A DNA stretch of 64,000 nt, from contig JAXHMM010000005.1 of assembly GCA_034521445.1 (NCBI GenBank), positions 496,001 through 560,000 of the forward strand, given 5' to 3'. Both the position numbers and the translations under genes were made by a program. Under the pieces are notes generated by a model. The model did not search any database, was not told the origin of the DNA, and was given only the letters and a program-made list of their open reading frames with translations. Source of the DNA: Balneolaceae bacterium (GTDB lineage Bacteria > Bacteroidota > Rhodothermia > Balneolales > Balneolaceae). Positions 18,478-28,633 of the stretch are shown here, one piece after another (positions within the stretch are counted from its first letter, which is position 1; every line of letters begins with the position of its first letter).

Positions 18478-20343
18478 ATGCGTACCCCCTTCCGCAATGC
18501 CACCGAATCGGCCATGGGCCTTCTGCGGCCCTCCGCCATCCTTCTCATTCTTGTAGCCGGACTGATGATACAGTCGTGCGACATTTTCAGCGGTTCCGGC
18601 TCGGTCAACTACGACGTGTCGGTAACCGTGGATCCCACAGGGGCCGGCTCCATCACCCCCACAGCTGACAGCACCTACGCGCGTGGCGACTCCCTCACGC
18701 TGACAGCCGTACCCGCCGAGGGCTACGCCTTTTCCAAGTGGACCAGCGACCTGAACACGGCGGACAATCCGCTGAAACTCGAAGTGACAGAAGATCTCGC
18801 GCTTACCGCCCTTTTTGTCAAGAAGAACTACGAACTGATCGTCAACACCGAGGGAGGCGGACAGGTGATGCAGCAGGTTATGGACGCCGACACCTCCAGC
18901 TACGACCACGGCACCATCGTCCATCTCACCGCCGCGGCCGATTTCGACTACAATTTCGACTCCTGGGAGGGCGACGTCGACTCGACCGACGGTAACAAGG
19001 CCTGGGTGACCGTCCAAAGCCCCAAGGAGGTGACGGCGGTCTTCGTCAAACGAACCTTCTCCCTGACCGTGAACACCCAGGGGCAGGGCTCGGTGACAGC
19101 CGATCCCGACGAGAGTGAATACGTGGCCGGTACGGAGGTCGATCTGACCGCCGAAGCCGACCAGAACTGGAGTTTTGAGCGCTGGACAGGCGACGTCGAC
19201 GAGACCGACAATCCCCTCACGGTTACCGTGGACAGCAACATGACCGTGGAGGCCGTCTTTGCCAACGACGACTTCGAGGGGGGTAACGGCACGGAGGATA
19301 ATCCCTTCCAGGTTTCCACCCTCGATCAGCTGCAGCTGATCAATTCCTACACGGACAGCCACTTTGAACTTATCAATGACATCGACGCCACCCCCACCTC
19401 TGCCTGGAACGCCGGCAGCGGTTTCCGTCCGCTGGGCGACGACGTGGTGCAGTTTACCGGCTCCTTCAACGGTCAGGGATACACCATCTCCAATCTCTTC
19501 ATCGACCGGGGCGGGCAGACCGACGTGGGACTCTTCGGCTACGTCTCGGGCGGCGCCATCCGCAACCTGGTCATCGAGACCGCCGACGTGACGGGAGGCT
19601 CTCACACGGGCGTACTTGCGGGCTACCTGGACGGTACCGCCGTCGACAGCGTAACCGCATCCGGCACCGTGGTGGGCGCCGACTATACCGGTGGACTTAT
19701 CGGACGCATACTCGAGGAGGAGGGCGAGGCGCAGGTCACCGACGCCGGCGCCGGCGTGACGGTTACAGGCGCAAGCTACACCGGGGGACTCATCGGCGAA
19801 AACGCCGCCGCTGTCCTTCGCTCCTACGCTACCAGCAACGTGACCGGAACCGGCACCGACACCGGGGGTCTGCTGGGTACCCACAACGGTACCCTCGACG
19901 AGTCCTACGCCTCGGGCAACGTGACCGGCGACGAGAAGGTGGGGGGACTGGCAGGCGTGGCTGCCCCGCAGTCGGAAATTGTCAACTCCTACGCCCTCGG
20001 CGCCGTCAGCGGCAACGATACGGTAGGCGGTCTGGCCGGCGCGGTCAACAGCGACAGTCGGATTTCCCTCTCCTTTGCCGCTGGAACGGTGACGGGCAAC
20101 TTTGACGTGGGCGGCTTCGCGGGCGCCAACGCCGGCACGGTCGAGAATGGCTACTGGGACGAGGAGAACTCGGGACAGTCTTCCGGTGTGGGCATCGGCA
20201 GCGACAGCGGCACCACCGGTCTGACCACCGACGCCATGCAGGGCCCCTCGGCCGAGGATGAGATGGACGCCCTCGACTTCGCCGACATCTGGGTGACCGT
20301 CACCAACGACTATCCCATGCTGCACTGGCAGCAGGGTCCCTAA
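18478..20343 (+). CDS. Surface lipoprotein with bacterial-repeat and GLUG domains
   Basis: The 621-residue protein has a lipoprotein signal (ILLILVAGLMIQSC, acylated Cys near residue 34). Residues about 45-260 hold three tandem InlB-B/bacterial-repeat units of about 70 residues. Each ends with a pattern like FSKWTSDL, FDSWEGDV or FERWTGDV followed by VTALF or VEAVF. Residues about 265-600 form a beta-helix-like series of GLUG motifs ([26 protein letters not shown]) with repeated SYA/G-V-G phrases. This is typical of surface adhesion or matrix proteins in Bacteroidota and Firmicutes. The ligand is unknown. A second in-frame ATG 12 codons later could also be the start. Confidence 0.85.
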   Translation: MRTPFRNATESAMGLLRPSAILLILVAGLMIQSCDIFSGSGSVNYDVSVTVDPTGAGSITPTADSTYARGDSLTLTAVPAEGYAFSKWTSDLNTADNPLKLEVTEDLALTALFVKKNYELIVNTEGGGQVMQQVMDADTSSYDHGTIVHLTAAADFDYNFDSWEGDVDSTDGNKAWVTVQSPKEVTAVFVKRTFSLTVNTQGQGSVTADPDESEYVAGTEVDLTAEADQNWSFERWTGDVDETDNPLTVTVDSNMTVEAVFANDDFEGGNGTEDNPFQVSTLDQLQLINSYTDSHFELINDIDATPTSAWNAGSGFRPLGDDVVQFTGSFNGQGYTISNLFIDRGGQTDVGLFGYVSGGAIRNLVIETADVTGGSHTGVLAGYLDGTAVDSVTASGTVVGADYTGGLIGRILEEEGEAQVTDAGAGVTVTGASYTGGLIGENAAAVLRSYATSNVTGTGTDTGGLLGTHNGTLDESYASGNVTGDEKVGGLAGVAAPQSEIVNSYALGAVSGNDTVGGLAGAVNSDSRISLSFAAGTVTGNFDVGGFAGANAGTVENGYWDEENSGQSSGVGIGSDSGTTGLTTDAMQGPSAEDEMDALDFADIWVTVTNDYPMLHWQQGP

Positions 20344-20397
20344 CCGGGGCACGAGGGCTACCTGCGCTTTACCCTTTAATCGTTTATCCTTTCCCGT

Positions 20398-20553
20398 ATG
20401 GAGAAGCGAGAATGCCCCGGCTGCGCCATGGAGGTGGACGCCTCCGCCGAGGCCTGTCCCATCTGCGGCTACGAATTCCCGCGTATGCGCACCTCCGTAC
20501 AGATCGCGGCCTGGATCATGATTGCCCTGATGCTGGCGTGGTTTCTTCTCTAG
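20398..20553 (+). CDS. 51-residue zinc-ribbon membrane protein
   Basis: A short gene starts at ATG 20398 and stops at TAG 20551-20553. Its first 24 residues hold two CxxC pairs, CPGC at 6-9 and CPIC at 20-23 (CxxC-x10-CxxC), which should bind one zinc ion. The last part is one membrane helix (about residues 36-51, VQIAAWIMIALMLAWFLL). Such zinc-ribbon plus membrane-helix proteins are common and uncharacterised. It follows the GLUG lipoprotein by 54 bp, so it could share its transcript. Confidence 0.7.
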   Translation: MEKRECPGCAMEVDASAEACPICGYEFPRMRTSVQIAAWIMIALMLAWFLL

Positions 20554-20618
20554 TGTGCCCCACCTCCCTCTTCAGCGCACGCGCAGCTACGCCTCACTGT
20601 CCGCGGCCATGAAACGGC

Positions 20619-21737
20619 TCAGGGACTTTCAAAGGAAGAAGTACCCTCGAACAGTGCCAGTGTCACAGGGTCAAGCCTGACGGCCAGATTCCGCGGGGAG
20701 ACATGCAGCAGCAGCGAACCCTTGGGCAGGTGCACCACGTACCTGGGTTCACCTTCATCGCCGAGCACCAGCCAACGGTCAGATTCGCCCCGGTAGTTCA
20801 GTTCCAGCCAGACATCCCCGCCGGTCCCCACAACCAGACTGTCCACCGGCGCTTTGATATCGGGCAGATCCTCTTGCAGCGTCTCCCACTGCTGCTGCTC
20901 CACGCCCTTACGCAGGGAGTCCCTTTCGACCGACGAAAGATCCTCGCCCGGAAGGTTCAGCTGGATGGTGCGGAGTGTGTCCAGTTGGACACTCACCTCG
21001 GCGACCTCCTCCGAGCCGGTTAGGTGAAACCAGAGGTTCCCCGACGCGGAGTGGTAGCGGATCCTCTGTGTGGGGGCGTAGGGGACCATCATGCCTCCCA
21101 CAACCTGGTCGGAAATGATCCGGTGCGCAAAATAACGGTCGTGCATGCGGTGGGACGTGCCGTAACGGCGCGACTCCGGAAAGTAGGGGACCAGCACCAT
21201 ATCCATCTCCTCGGAGGGATCCCGAAGCCACTCGCTCGTGCCGAAGCGCATGATGTAGGTGGTGTCGCTTGCCCCCGGATAGACCGATACCAGGTTGCCC
21301 CCCTCAAAAGGCTCCGGCGTGAATTCGTCCCTGTAGGCCAGGTCGCTTCCGAATCGTATAACCTTGTTGTTACGCTGGTCATATATCAGCAGCCCGCCCT
21401 CCGGAGTCTCCATGAGCGAGGTGATGTCCTGCACTTCGCCCGGGCCCCTGCCCTTGCGTGTGAGGCGCTGCAGCAGTTGTGCCTGGGCGTCCAGATGAAA
21501 CAGCGTGCCGCTTTCGCGGTCGTATATCACGAAACTTCCGTCCTCCCGGGGCACGGACTTGTACCCGAGATGCTGGAAATAGCTGGTGTCGGCCGAATCG
21601 ACCCGTGCGGTCATCTGCGGGCGGACCTGGGGCAGTTCGGAGATGCGGATCTCCCCGTCGGCCGGGGTGCCGGATTCGCCGCTGCAGGCGGCTATGAGCA
21701 GGGGGAGCGTTAACAGTAGAGCAAGCATATTTCGCAT
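20619..21737 (-). CDS. Six-bladed beta-propeller lipoprotein
   Basis: The 372-residue protein starts at ATG 21737 with a lipoprotein signal (MLALLLTLPLLIAAC, lipid Cys 18). I rejected the longer upstream frame because the signal peptide begins here. Repeated blades carry the phrases FVIYDRESGTLFHLD, RKGRGPGEVQDI and LLIYDQRNNKVIRF. The GRGPGE motif is typical of the Bacteroidota six-bladed-propeller family (NHL/DUF5128-like). Such proteins are envelope lipoproteins of unknown ligand. A related protein lies at 48788-49855. Confidence 0.8.
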   Translation of the reverse strand: MRNMLALLLTLPLLIAACSGESGTPADGEIRISELPQVRPQMTARVDSADTSYFQHLGYKSVPREDGSFVIYDRESGTLFHLDAQAQLLQRLTRKGRGPGEVQDITSLMETPEGGLLIYDQRNNKVIRFGSDLAYRDEFTPEPFEGGNLVSVYPGASDTTYIMRFGTSEWLRDPSEEMDMVLVPYFPESRRYGTSHRMHDRYFAHRIISDQVVGGMMVPYAPTQRIRYHSASGNLWFHLTGSEEVAEVSVQLDTLRTIQLNLPGEDLSSVERDSLRKGVEQQQWETLQEDLPDIKAPVDSLVVGTGGDVWLELNYRGESDRWLVLGDEGEPRYVVHLPKGSLLLHVSPRNLAVRLDPVTLALFEGTSSFESP

Positions 21738-21903
21738 GGGAAAGGGATCTTGTCGTATTAAAATTTTGGGGTCCAGAATGGTTGCCCGAACGCACGGCCG
21801 GCGGGGTACATCCTGGAACAGGATAGCCCAAGGCAACCGAAAGTGCAATAAGGACCGGCACGCCATCTTGCGCATATGCTCACGTTTGCTAATTTAACGG
21901 GCC

Positions 21904-22851
21904 ATGAGCATGCTCACCGCCGCCATACTCTTCGCCGCCGGACTCGCCCTGGTTCTCTTTTTCTCTGAAAAACTGGTGGAGGGTACCGTGGGAAGCTCTC
22001 TCCATTTCGGCCTTTCCGCCTTCCTGATCAGCATCATTTTCATCGGCTTCGATCCGGAGAACCTCGCCGTGGGGGCCGTGGCCTCGTGGGAGGGGGCCAG
22101 CGGCATCGCCCTGGGCTCGATCATGGGCGCGGCCATGGTAGCCGTCGCGCTGGCCTTCGGATTCACGGCGCTCGTCGCGCCCATGGAGTTCGAATCGGCA
22201 CCGGGACCGGTCCTGGCCGTACCCGTGGCGGCCGTTTTGCTGCCCGGCCTGCTGGGCTGGGACGGGCAGCTCTCCCGTGTCGACGGGGCCCTGCTGCTGG
22301 CGGCCTATGCGGGCGGGGTGGGTTGGCTGCTGCGGATGGGGCGGCGCGGATTAGAAATCCGTGCCGGCGGCGAGATGGCAGAGGTTTTCGAGAAAGAGCG
22401 TCCGCCCGGTAGGGGCAAATCGCTGGCCCTGCTGGCGGGCTCGCTGGTGGCCATCACGGCGGGCAGCGAACTGCTGGTACGTTCCTCCGAACGGCTTGTC
22501 GGGGGATTTGGCCTCTCGGAGACGGTCTTCGGGATGACGCTGCTGGCCCTGCTGGTCAGCGTGGAGGAGGTGGCCCGCGAACTGCCGGCCGCCCTGAAGG
22601 GCAGGCCCGATATCAGCGTGGGCAATGTACTGGGTTCCGTGCTGGCCTTCTTCCTTTTCAACGCCGGGGCCATTGCCCTGGTGCGTCCCCTGCCGGTCAG
22701 CACCGAAATTCTTGCCTTCTACTGGCCCTTCTGCGTGGCCGCGGTGCTCATCGTCACCTTCTGCATGTGGCGCCGCCGGGTAAGCCGGCCGGCCGGCGCG
22801 CTGCTGCTGGCGCTCTACGCCTGCTTTTTCGCCGGCGCCTGGCTGATCTGA
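21904..22851 (+). CDS. CaCA-superfamily cation exchanger
   Basis: The 315-residue integral membrane protein has about 10 helices arranged as two homologous halves split by a loop near residues 140-180 (MGRRGLEIRAGGEMAEVFEKER). The two alpha repeats can be seen at FIGFDPENLAVGAVASWEG (about residue 50) and VSVEEVARELPAALKGRPDISVGNVLGS (about residue 220). Typical bacterial CaCA exchangers have GTSxPEL in both repeats; here the first reads GFDPEN and the second VSVEEV. The acidic residues are kept but the surrounding polar residues differ. The exchanged ion therefore cannot be stated. Confidence 0.75.
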   Translation: MSMLTAAILFAAGLALVLFFSEKLVEGTVGSSLHFGLSAFLISIIFIGFDPENLAVGAVASWEGASGIALGSIMGAAMVAVALAFGFTALVAPMEFESAPGPVLAVPVAAVLLPGLLGWDGQLSRVDGALLLAAYAGGVGWLLRMGRRGLEIRAGGEMAEVFEKERPPGRGKSLALLAGSLVAITAGSELLVRSSERLVGGFGLSETVFGMTLLALLVSVEEVARELPAALKGRPDISVGNVLGSVLAFFLFNAGAIALVRPLPVSTEILAFYWPFCVAAVLIVTFCMWRRRVSRPAGALLLALYACFFAGAWLI

Positions 22852-22879
22852 CGCCGCCCCCTCTCACACATCGGACCGG

Positions 22880-25075
22880 CTACTGCAGGTGCGAGCTGCC
22901 GATGCCTTTAAACTCCGAACGCGAGAACCGCAGCTCGAAAAGGCTTCCCTCCCCCTCGGACCGGTAGGCGTAATCGGCGTCCAGCTGCTCGGCCAGGGTA
23001 CGGATCAGGTTCATTCCCAGCGTCTGGCTGTTTTCCACCTCCAGATCGTCGGGCAGACCCACCCCGTCGTCGGCCACCGCCAGTATGACGCTCTCCTCCT
23101 CTTCGGCAAGGGACAGCCGAATTTCCCCGCTCTCCCTGTCCCGGAAAGCGTGCTTCATGCTGTTGGTCACCACCTCATTGACGATGAGGGAGCTGGGAAT
23201 GGCCTGGTTGACGTTCAGCTTGATCGGTTCGAGCTCGTAGGCGATGCGCACCTCCGCGCGGCTGCGAATGGTTTTTACGACATTGTCCACCAGGCTCCTC
23301 AGGTTGTCCGAAAAATCGAGTTCCGAAAAGGAGCTGGACTGGTAGAGCTGCTCGTGGATGGTGGCCATGGACCCGATGCGCATCACGCTGTCAAGCAGCT
23401 TGTTGCGGATCTCCTCGTTCTCCTCGTCGTAGGCCTGCAGCTGCATCATGCCCGAGACGACGGCCAGGTTGTTCTTTACGCGGTGGTGGATTTCGGCCAG
23501 CAGGGTCTCTTTCTCCTTGAGCGCATCGCGAATGCGGTTTTCGTGTGTCTTCTGGTCGGTGACGTCCTTTTCGATGGCGATAAAATTTGTCAGCTCGCCC
23601 TCCTCATTGAAGATGGGATTGATGGTCATGTCCAGCCAGTAGGCCTCCCCGTTCCTGTCGTAGTTGAGGATCACCTCCTGTATGCTCTCCCCGCTTTCCA
23701 CGGCACGCGCCAGCCTCTCGACCGTATCCGGATCGGTATCGGGCCCCTGCAGCAGCTCGCCCGGCTTGCGGCCTTCCGCCTCCTCAAAACAATAGCCTGT
23801 AAGCTGCTCAAAAGCCTGATTTACCCAGGTAATGCGCTCTTCGGCATCGGTGATGATGATCACGTCGGTAGTCTTGGAGGCCACCAGGGAGAGCTGCTCC
23901 AGCTTGTCCTCGTAGGTACGGCGCTCGGTAATGTCCTGCATGGATCCGATCATGCGATCTACCTCCCCACAGTCGTTCCAAACCAGGAAACCCCGGTCGT
24001 AAAAATAGCGGTAGGTTCCGTCGGATACGGCAAACCGGTATTCGTCCTCCCATTTCTCGCAGCCCTCCGCGATATGGCGCTCCAGCTTGTGCTCCACGCG
24101 TTCGCGGTCATCGGGATGCAGATGGTCCTTCCACCAGTCAAGCGAGGTTTCCCGTACGTCATAGCCCATCTGATCCTGTATCGAGCGGTACCAGGTGATG
24201 TGTTCCTCAACAAGGTCGAGGTCCCATATGATATCGTTGGTGGCGCGGGAGACGATGTCGTAGCGCTCCTTGGCGCGGCGCATCTTCTCCTCGGCCGTCT
24301 TCTGTCGGGTGATGTTGCGCGAACTGCAGGCAATACCGACGATCTCCTCCCCTTCGCGTATGGGGCTGAGGCTGGTCTCCCACCAGAGGCGGTCCTCTCC
24401 CAGCCGGGGATTGGTGTTCTGAATGACGAAGGACTCATCGCGCAGGGCGCGCTCGTACTGTGCGATCCAGAAGCCGCCCTCCTTCTCATCCGCACTCGCA
24501 ACAGCCCCCAGATCGTCGCCGGGCTGCATGCGCCGGCCGACCAGCTCTTCCATAAGGTCCAGGAAGGGTTCGTTGGCCGCCATCAGCTCCATTTGCGGAC
24601 TCACGCTCCAGATCAGGTCCCTGGTGCTGTTGATCAGTGCCTCCTTGTCCCGCCGCTCCCGCCGGCGGGCCGCTTCCGCCTCCTTCAGATCCGTGATATC
24701 GGTCATGATGCCCCGCAGCAGGTTGGACTCCCCCTCGCGGTGAATCACGGTGACCACGTCCCGCAGCCAGACCACGCGGCCGTCCGCCGCCATCATGCGA
24801 TACTCGAAGGTGTGGTCCCTCCCCGCGCTGGCCTCTCGGTGGCAGTAGGTGACGGCATAGTCGCGGTCGTCGGGGTGGATGTGCTCATTCCAGAAGGCAT
24901 TGTCTTCGTACCAGCGATCCACCGGGTAGCCGAGTATCTCCTCTGCCTGAGGACTCACGTAGTTGAACTCAAAGGTCTCGGCGTTGCTTTCCCAGACAAT
25001 TCCGTTGACAGACTGCACCAGGGTCTGGTAGGGAACCGGTCCCCGTGCTCCCATCCTGTTTGTTTGATCGGCCAT
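22880..25075 (-). CDS. Multi-PAS sensor histidine kinase (HisKA_2 type)
   Basis: The 731-residue soluble protein has no membrane segment. Four PAS-type sensor domains lie in a row at about residues 18-135, 140-255, 265-390 and 395-515, several ending with the DIT motif (MTDITDLKE, QDITERRTYE, EKDVTDQK). The dimerisation/phosphorylation domain follows with HisKA_2 motif LLAEIHHRVKNNL (His near 530). The ATPase domain shows VNEVVTNSMKHAF, ADDGVGLPDD and TLGMNLIRTLAEQL. The kinase output partner is not adjacent. The fourth PAS reads GRKPGELLQGPDTD, which resembles LOV domains but lacks the flavin-binding cysteine. Confidence 0.9.
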   Translation of the reverse strand: MADQTNRMGARGPVPYQTLVQSVNGIVWESNAETFEFNYVSPQAEEILGYPVDRWYEDNAFWNEHIHPDDRDYAVTYCHREASAGRDHTFEYRMMAADGRVVWLRDVVTVIHREGESNLLRGIMTDITDLKEAEAARRRERRDKEALINSTRDLIWSVSPQMELMAANEPFLDLMEELVGRRMQPGDDLGAVASADEKEGGFWIAQYERALRDESFVIQNTNPRLGEDRLWWETSLSPIREGEEIVGIACSSRNITRQKTAEEKMRRAKERYDIVSRATNDIIWDLDLVEEHITWYRSIQDQMGYDVRETSLDWWKDHLHPDDRERVEHKLERHIAEGCEKWEDEYRFAVSDGTYRYFYDRGFLVWNDCGEVDRMIGSMQDITERRTYEDKLEQLSLVASKTTDVIIITDAEERITWVNQAFEQLTGYCFEEAEGRKPGELLQGPDTDPDTVERLARAVESGESIQEVILNYDRNGEAYWLDMTINPIFNEEGELTNFIAIEKDVTDQKTHENRIRDALKEKETLLAEIHHRVKNNLAVVSGMMQLQAYDEENEEIRNKLLDSVMRIGSMATIHEQLYQSSSFSELDFSDNLRSLVDNVVKTIRSRAEVRIAYELEPIKLNVNQAIPSSLIVNEVVTNSMKHAFRDRESGEIRLSLAEEEESVILAVADDGVGLPDDLEVENSQTLGMNLIRTLAEQLDADYAYRSEGEGSLFELRFSRSEFKGIGSSHLQ

Positions 25076-25100
25076 TCCTGTTCGTTATCTGCCCTTGTAT

Positions 25101-25134
25101 ACCTGTGCGGTGGCTCCGACGCTACCGCACAGGT
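25101..25134 (-). promoter_or_regulatory. Strong hairpin in the leader of the PAS kinase
   Basis: A 14-bp stem (one G-T pair) is formed by ACCTGTGCGGTGGC (25101-25114) and GCTACCGCACAGGT (25121-25134), with a 6-base loop. It starts 26 bp upstream of the kinase start codon. No T-run follows on either strand, so it is not a standard terminator. It could be an operator or an RNA structure in the leader. Confidence 0.5.
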
Positions 25135-25298
25135 CATAATAACCAAATGGTATGCAAATAGGTAACCGGCTGCCATCCGGCCGGCCCGCCTGCCATCTGC
25201 GCATTGCCTTTCCCGCAGAGTCTTTTAAATTGGGGGACGGCGGTATCCGGGCCCCGCAACCCGGCCGCTCCCGTAAAATGTCAACCAATCCCTTTCCC

Positions 25299-28200
25299 AT
25301 GAAATCCATTACCACCCTCGTCACCTGCACCCTTGCTGCGCTGCTTTGGCTCTCCGGCGCCGGGCTCCTGTCGGCCCAGGACCAGGGCACGCGTCTGCTG
25401 CGCGAACCCACGGTTAGCCAGGAGCACATCGTATTCGCCTATGCCAACGACCTCTGGATCACCGGCCGCCAGGGCGGAGAGGCGCGCAGGCTGACCAGCC
25501 ACGCCGGCGGGGAGACCGACCCGCACTCCTCGCCCACGGTCCATGATCGCCTTCAGCGCGCAGTACGACGGGAACACCGACGTCTATGTCATTCCAGCCG
25601 ATGGCGGCGAGGCCACCCGCCTCACCTGGCACGGGGACGGTGACCGGGTGACGGGGTGGACGCCCGACGGGGAGGGCGTGCTCTTTGTCTCGGGACGACA
25701 GGGCCATCCCACCCAGAGCTCCAAATTCTATCGCGTCAGCCTGGACGGGGGACAGCCCGAGGCCCTGGCGATTCCCCGGGCCGCCGCGGGCGAGCTCTCG
25801 CCCGACGGCGGACGCATCGCCTACCAGCCGGTCTCCTTCTGGGATCCCGAGTGGAGGAACTACCGCGGGGGACAGGCCAAGCCCATCTGGATCGTGGACA
25901 TGGACGACTACGCCCTCGAAACCGTCCCGCGCGCCAACCGCGAGCGCCACACCGACCCGGTATGGCTGGACGGGGAGGTCTGGTTTCTGTCAGAGCGCGA
26001 CTTCACCAACAACATCTGGTCCTATAACCCCGACTCTGACGAACTGCAGCAGCGCACCTTCCATTCGCAGTTTGACGTCAAGCACCTGGACGCCGGCGAC
26101 GGGATGATCGTCTACGAAAACGGGGGCTGGATCTATGAGCTGGATCCCGAAACCGGCGAGCACCGGCAGATCGTAATCCGTGTGAAAGGCGACATGACCT
26201 GGGCGCGTCCCCGTTACGCAGAGGCTGATGCGGGCGACCTGGCCAACCCCGCCCTATCACCCACCGGCCAGCGGGCCGCTTTCCAGCACCGGGGCGAGAT
26301 TGTGACCGTCCCTCGCGAGCACGGGAGCTTCCGCAACCTCTCGGAGAGCAGCGGGGCCGCCGACCGCTACCCGGTCTGGTCGCCCGACGGACAGACCCTG
26401 GCCTGGTTTTCCGACGCCGGCGGCGAATACCGGCTCTACCTGGCGGGGCAGAAGGGCCTGGACGAGCCGCGTACGGTCGAGCTGCCCGAGCCCAGCTTCT
26501 TTTTCACGCCAAGCTGGTCGCCCGACGGCGAGCGCATCGCCTACACCGACACCCACTACCGCCTCTGGTACGTAAACGTGGAGAGCGGCGAGGCCACGCA
26601 CGTGGACACCGACGGCTACGCCCACCCCGAGCGCACCATGAACCCGGTCTGGTCGCCCGACGGGCAGTGGATCGCCTACGCCAAGCGCCTGGAGAGCCAG
26701 TACCGCGTCATCATGGTGCACAACGTGGAGAGTGGGGAGACCCACCGCCTCACCGACGGTATGGCCGACGCCATCGACCCGGTATGGGACCAGAACGGCA
26801 AGTACCTCTACTTCCTGGCCAGCACCGACTTCGGACTCAACACCGGCTGGCTGGACATGAGTTCCTACGACCGCACCACCAGCTATGGGCTCTACCTTGC
26901 CCTTCTTGCAGAGGAGACCCCCTCCCCCTTCCTGCCGCGCAGCGACGAGGAGCCTGCGGCGGAAGAGGATGACGGGGAGGACGACGCTTCCGGGGAGGAA
27001 GCCGAAAGCGGCGCTTCCGGCTCCGGCAACGTGGTCATCGATCCCGAGGGCATCATGGACCGTATCGTGGCGGCGGATATCCCCGAGGCCCAGTATTCCG
27101 GCCTGCTACCCGGTCCCGAGAACCACGTCTTCTACCGGGAAGGCGGCACCCTCAAACGCTACAGCGTGGACGGCCGCGCCTCGGTTGACTTCATGGGCGG
27201 GGTGCAGAATGCGGTGGTCTCCCACGACCGCGGCTCCCTCCTCTACCGCAGCGGGGACACCTGGGGCATCGTGTCCACGGACGGGGGACCCGCCGAGCCC
27301 GGCGACGGCGCCCTCGACATCGACGACGTGCAGGTGCGGGTGAATCCCAAAGCGGAGTACGCACAGATTTTCCGCGAAGGCTGGCGCTTTCAGCGCGACT
27401 TTCTCTACGTGGACAACCAGCACGGAGCGCCCTGGCAGCAGATCTACGAGTGGTACCGTCCCTGGGTGGATCACGTACGGCACCGCTCCGACATGAACTA
27501 CCTCATCGACATCCTGGGTGGGGAGATCAGCGTGGGACACTCCTACACCGGGGGCGGCGATTTCCCCGACGTCGAGGAGATAGAGGTGGGACTGCTGGGC
27601 GCCGACCTTGATGCGGCCGAGGGACGCTACCGCTTCGCCCGCATCTTTACCGGCGAGGACTGGAATCCCGGACTGGAGGCCCCGCTGGCCGCGCCGGGCG
27701 TGGACGTGGAGGAGGGCGACTACCTGCTGGCCGTGAACGGGGTGGAACTGACTTCCTCCGACAATCCCTTCCGGCTGCTGGAGGGTACGGCCGATCGTAA
27801 CACCATCCTGACCGTAAGCGACACGCCGGACATGGAGGACGCGCGCACCGTGGAGGTGGTGCCGGTGGACAGCGAGTCGCAGCTTCGCACCACGGCCTGG
27901 GTGGAGTCCAACCGCCGCAAGGTGGACGAACTGTCCGGCGGGCGCCTCGCCTACGTCTGGCTGCCCAACACGGGCGGGGGCGGATTCAGCAACTTCAACC
28001 GCTACTATTTCGCCCAGCAGCACAAGGACGGCGCCGTTATTGACGAGAGAAACAACGGCGGCGGCTCGGCGGCCGACTATATGATCGACGTCATGAACCG
28101 CGAGCTGATGGGGTATTTCAACAGCAGGGCGGGCGACAGGCACCCGCCCTTCACCACGCCCATGGCGGGACTCTGGGGACCCAAGGTCATGGTGGTCAAC

Positions 28201-28581
28201 GAGCGGGCCGGATCGGGGGGCGACCTGCTGCCCTACATGTTCCGCGACCAGGAAATCGGTCCCCTGGTCGGCACCCGCACCTGGGGGGGACTGGTAGGCA
28301 CGTGGGACACCCCCTCCTTCATCGACGGGGGTGGCATGGTGGCCCCCCGGGGCGGCTTCATCGACGCCCAGGGCGAATGGGCGGTGGAAGGAGAGGGCAT
28401 CGCGCCCGACATTACCGTGCGGCAGGAACCGGCCCGGGTGATCGCCGGGGAGGATCCCCAGCTCGAACGCGCCGTGCAGGAGGCCCTGCGGCTGCTGCAG
28501 ACCGAAGACGTGGTGCTCAAGAAAGAGCCGCCGCCCCCGGTCAAATGGCGCCGCGCGGACAAGACCTCGGGCTGGAATTGA
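25299..28581 (+). pseudogene. Tricorn protease homologue, interrupted by a frameshift
   Basis: Tricorn proteases are large serine peptidases acting on peptides. The first part (25299 to about 25535) gives a signal peptide (TLAALLWLSGAGLLSAQ) and the start of a propeller (LREPTVSQEHIVFAYANDLW). A second reading frame, 1 base off, continues from 25543 to 28581 with MIAFSAQYDGNTDVYVIPADGG, further propeller blades (SPDG repeats), a PDZ-like domain near GDYLLAVNGVELTSSDN and an S41-type core. The core carries GGGSAADYMID and NERAGSGGDLLPYMF, where Ser is the nucleophile. The frames meet between 25533 and 25543, where the expected phrase SPDG is broken. Joined, it would be about 1090 residues, normal for the family. 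It may be a true pseudogene or an assembly error. Confidence 0.85.
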
Positions 28582-28633
28582 TCCCCGGCGCACCTGCCGG
28601 CCTGCGGTGGACAGAGGCACCCGAACACTGCCG

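Noticed and set aside
24100-25075. PAS kinase as a blue-light LOV receptor
   Set aside because: The LOV-like motif reads GRKPGELLQG and lacks the flavin-binding cysteine of GxNCRFLQ.
22889-25165. Long plus-strand open frame opposite the PAS histidine kinase
   Set aside because: The kinase on the minus strand has complete PAS, HisKA_2 and ATPase motifs; the opposite frame has none.
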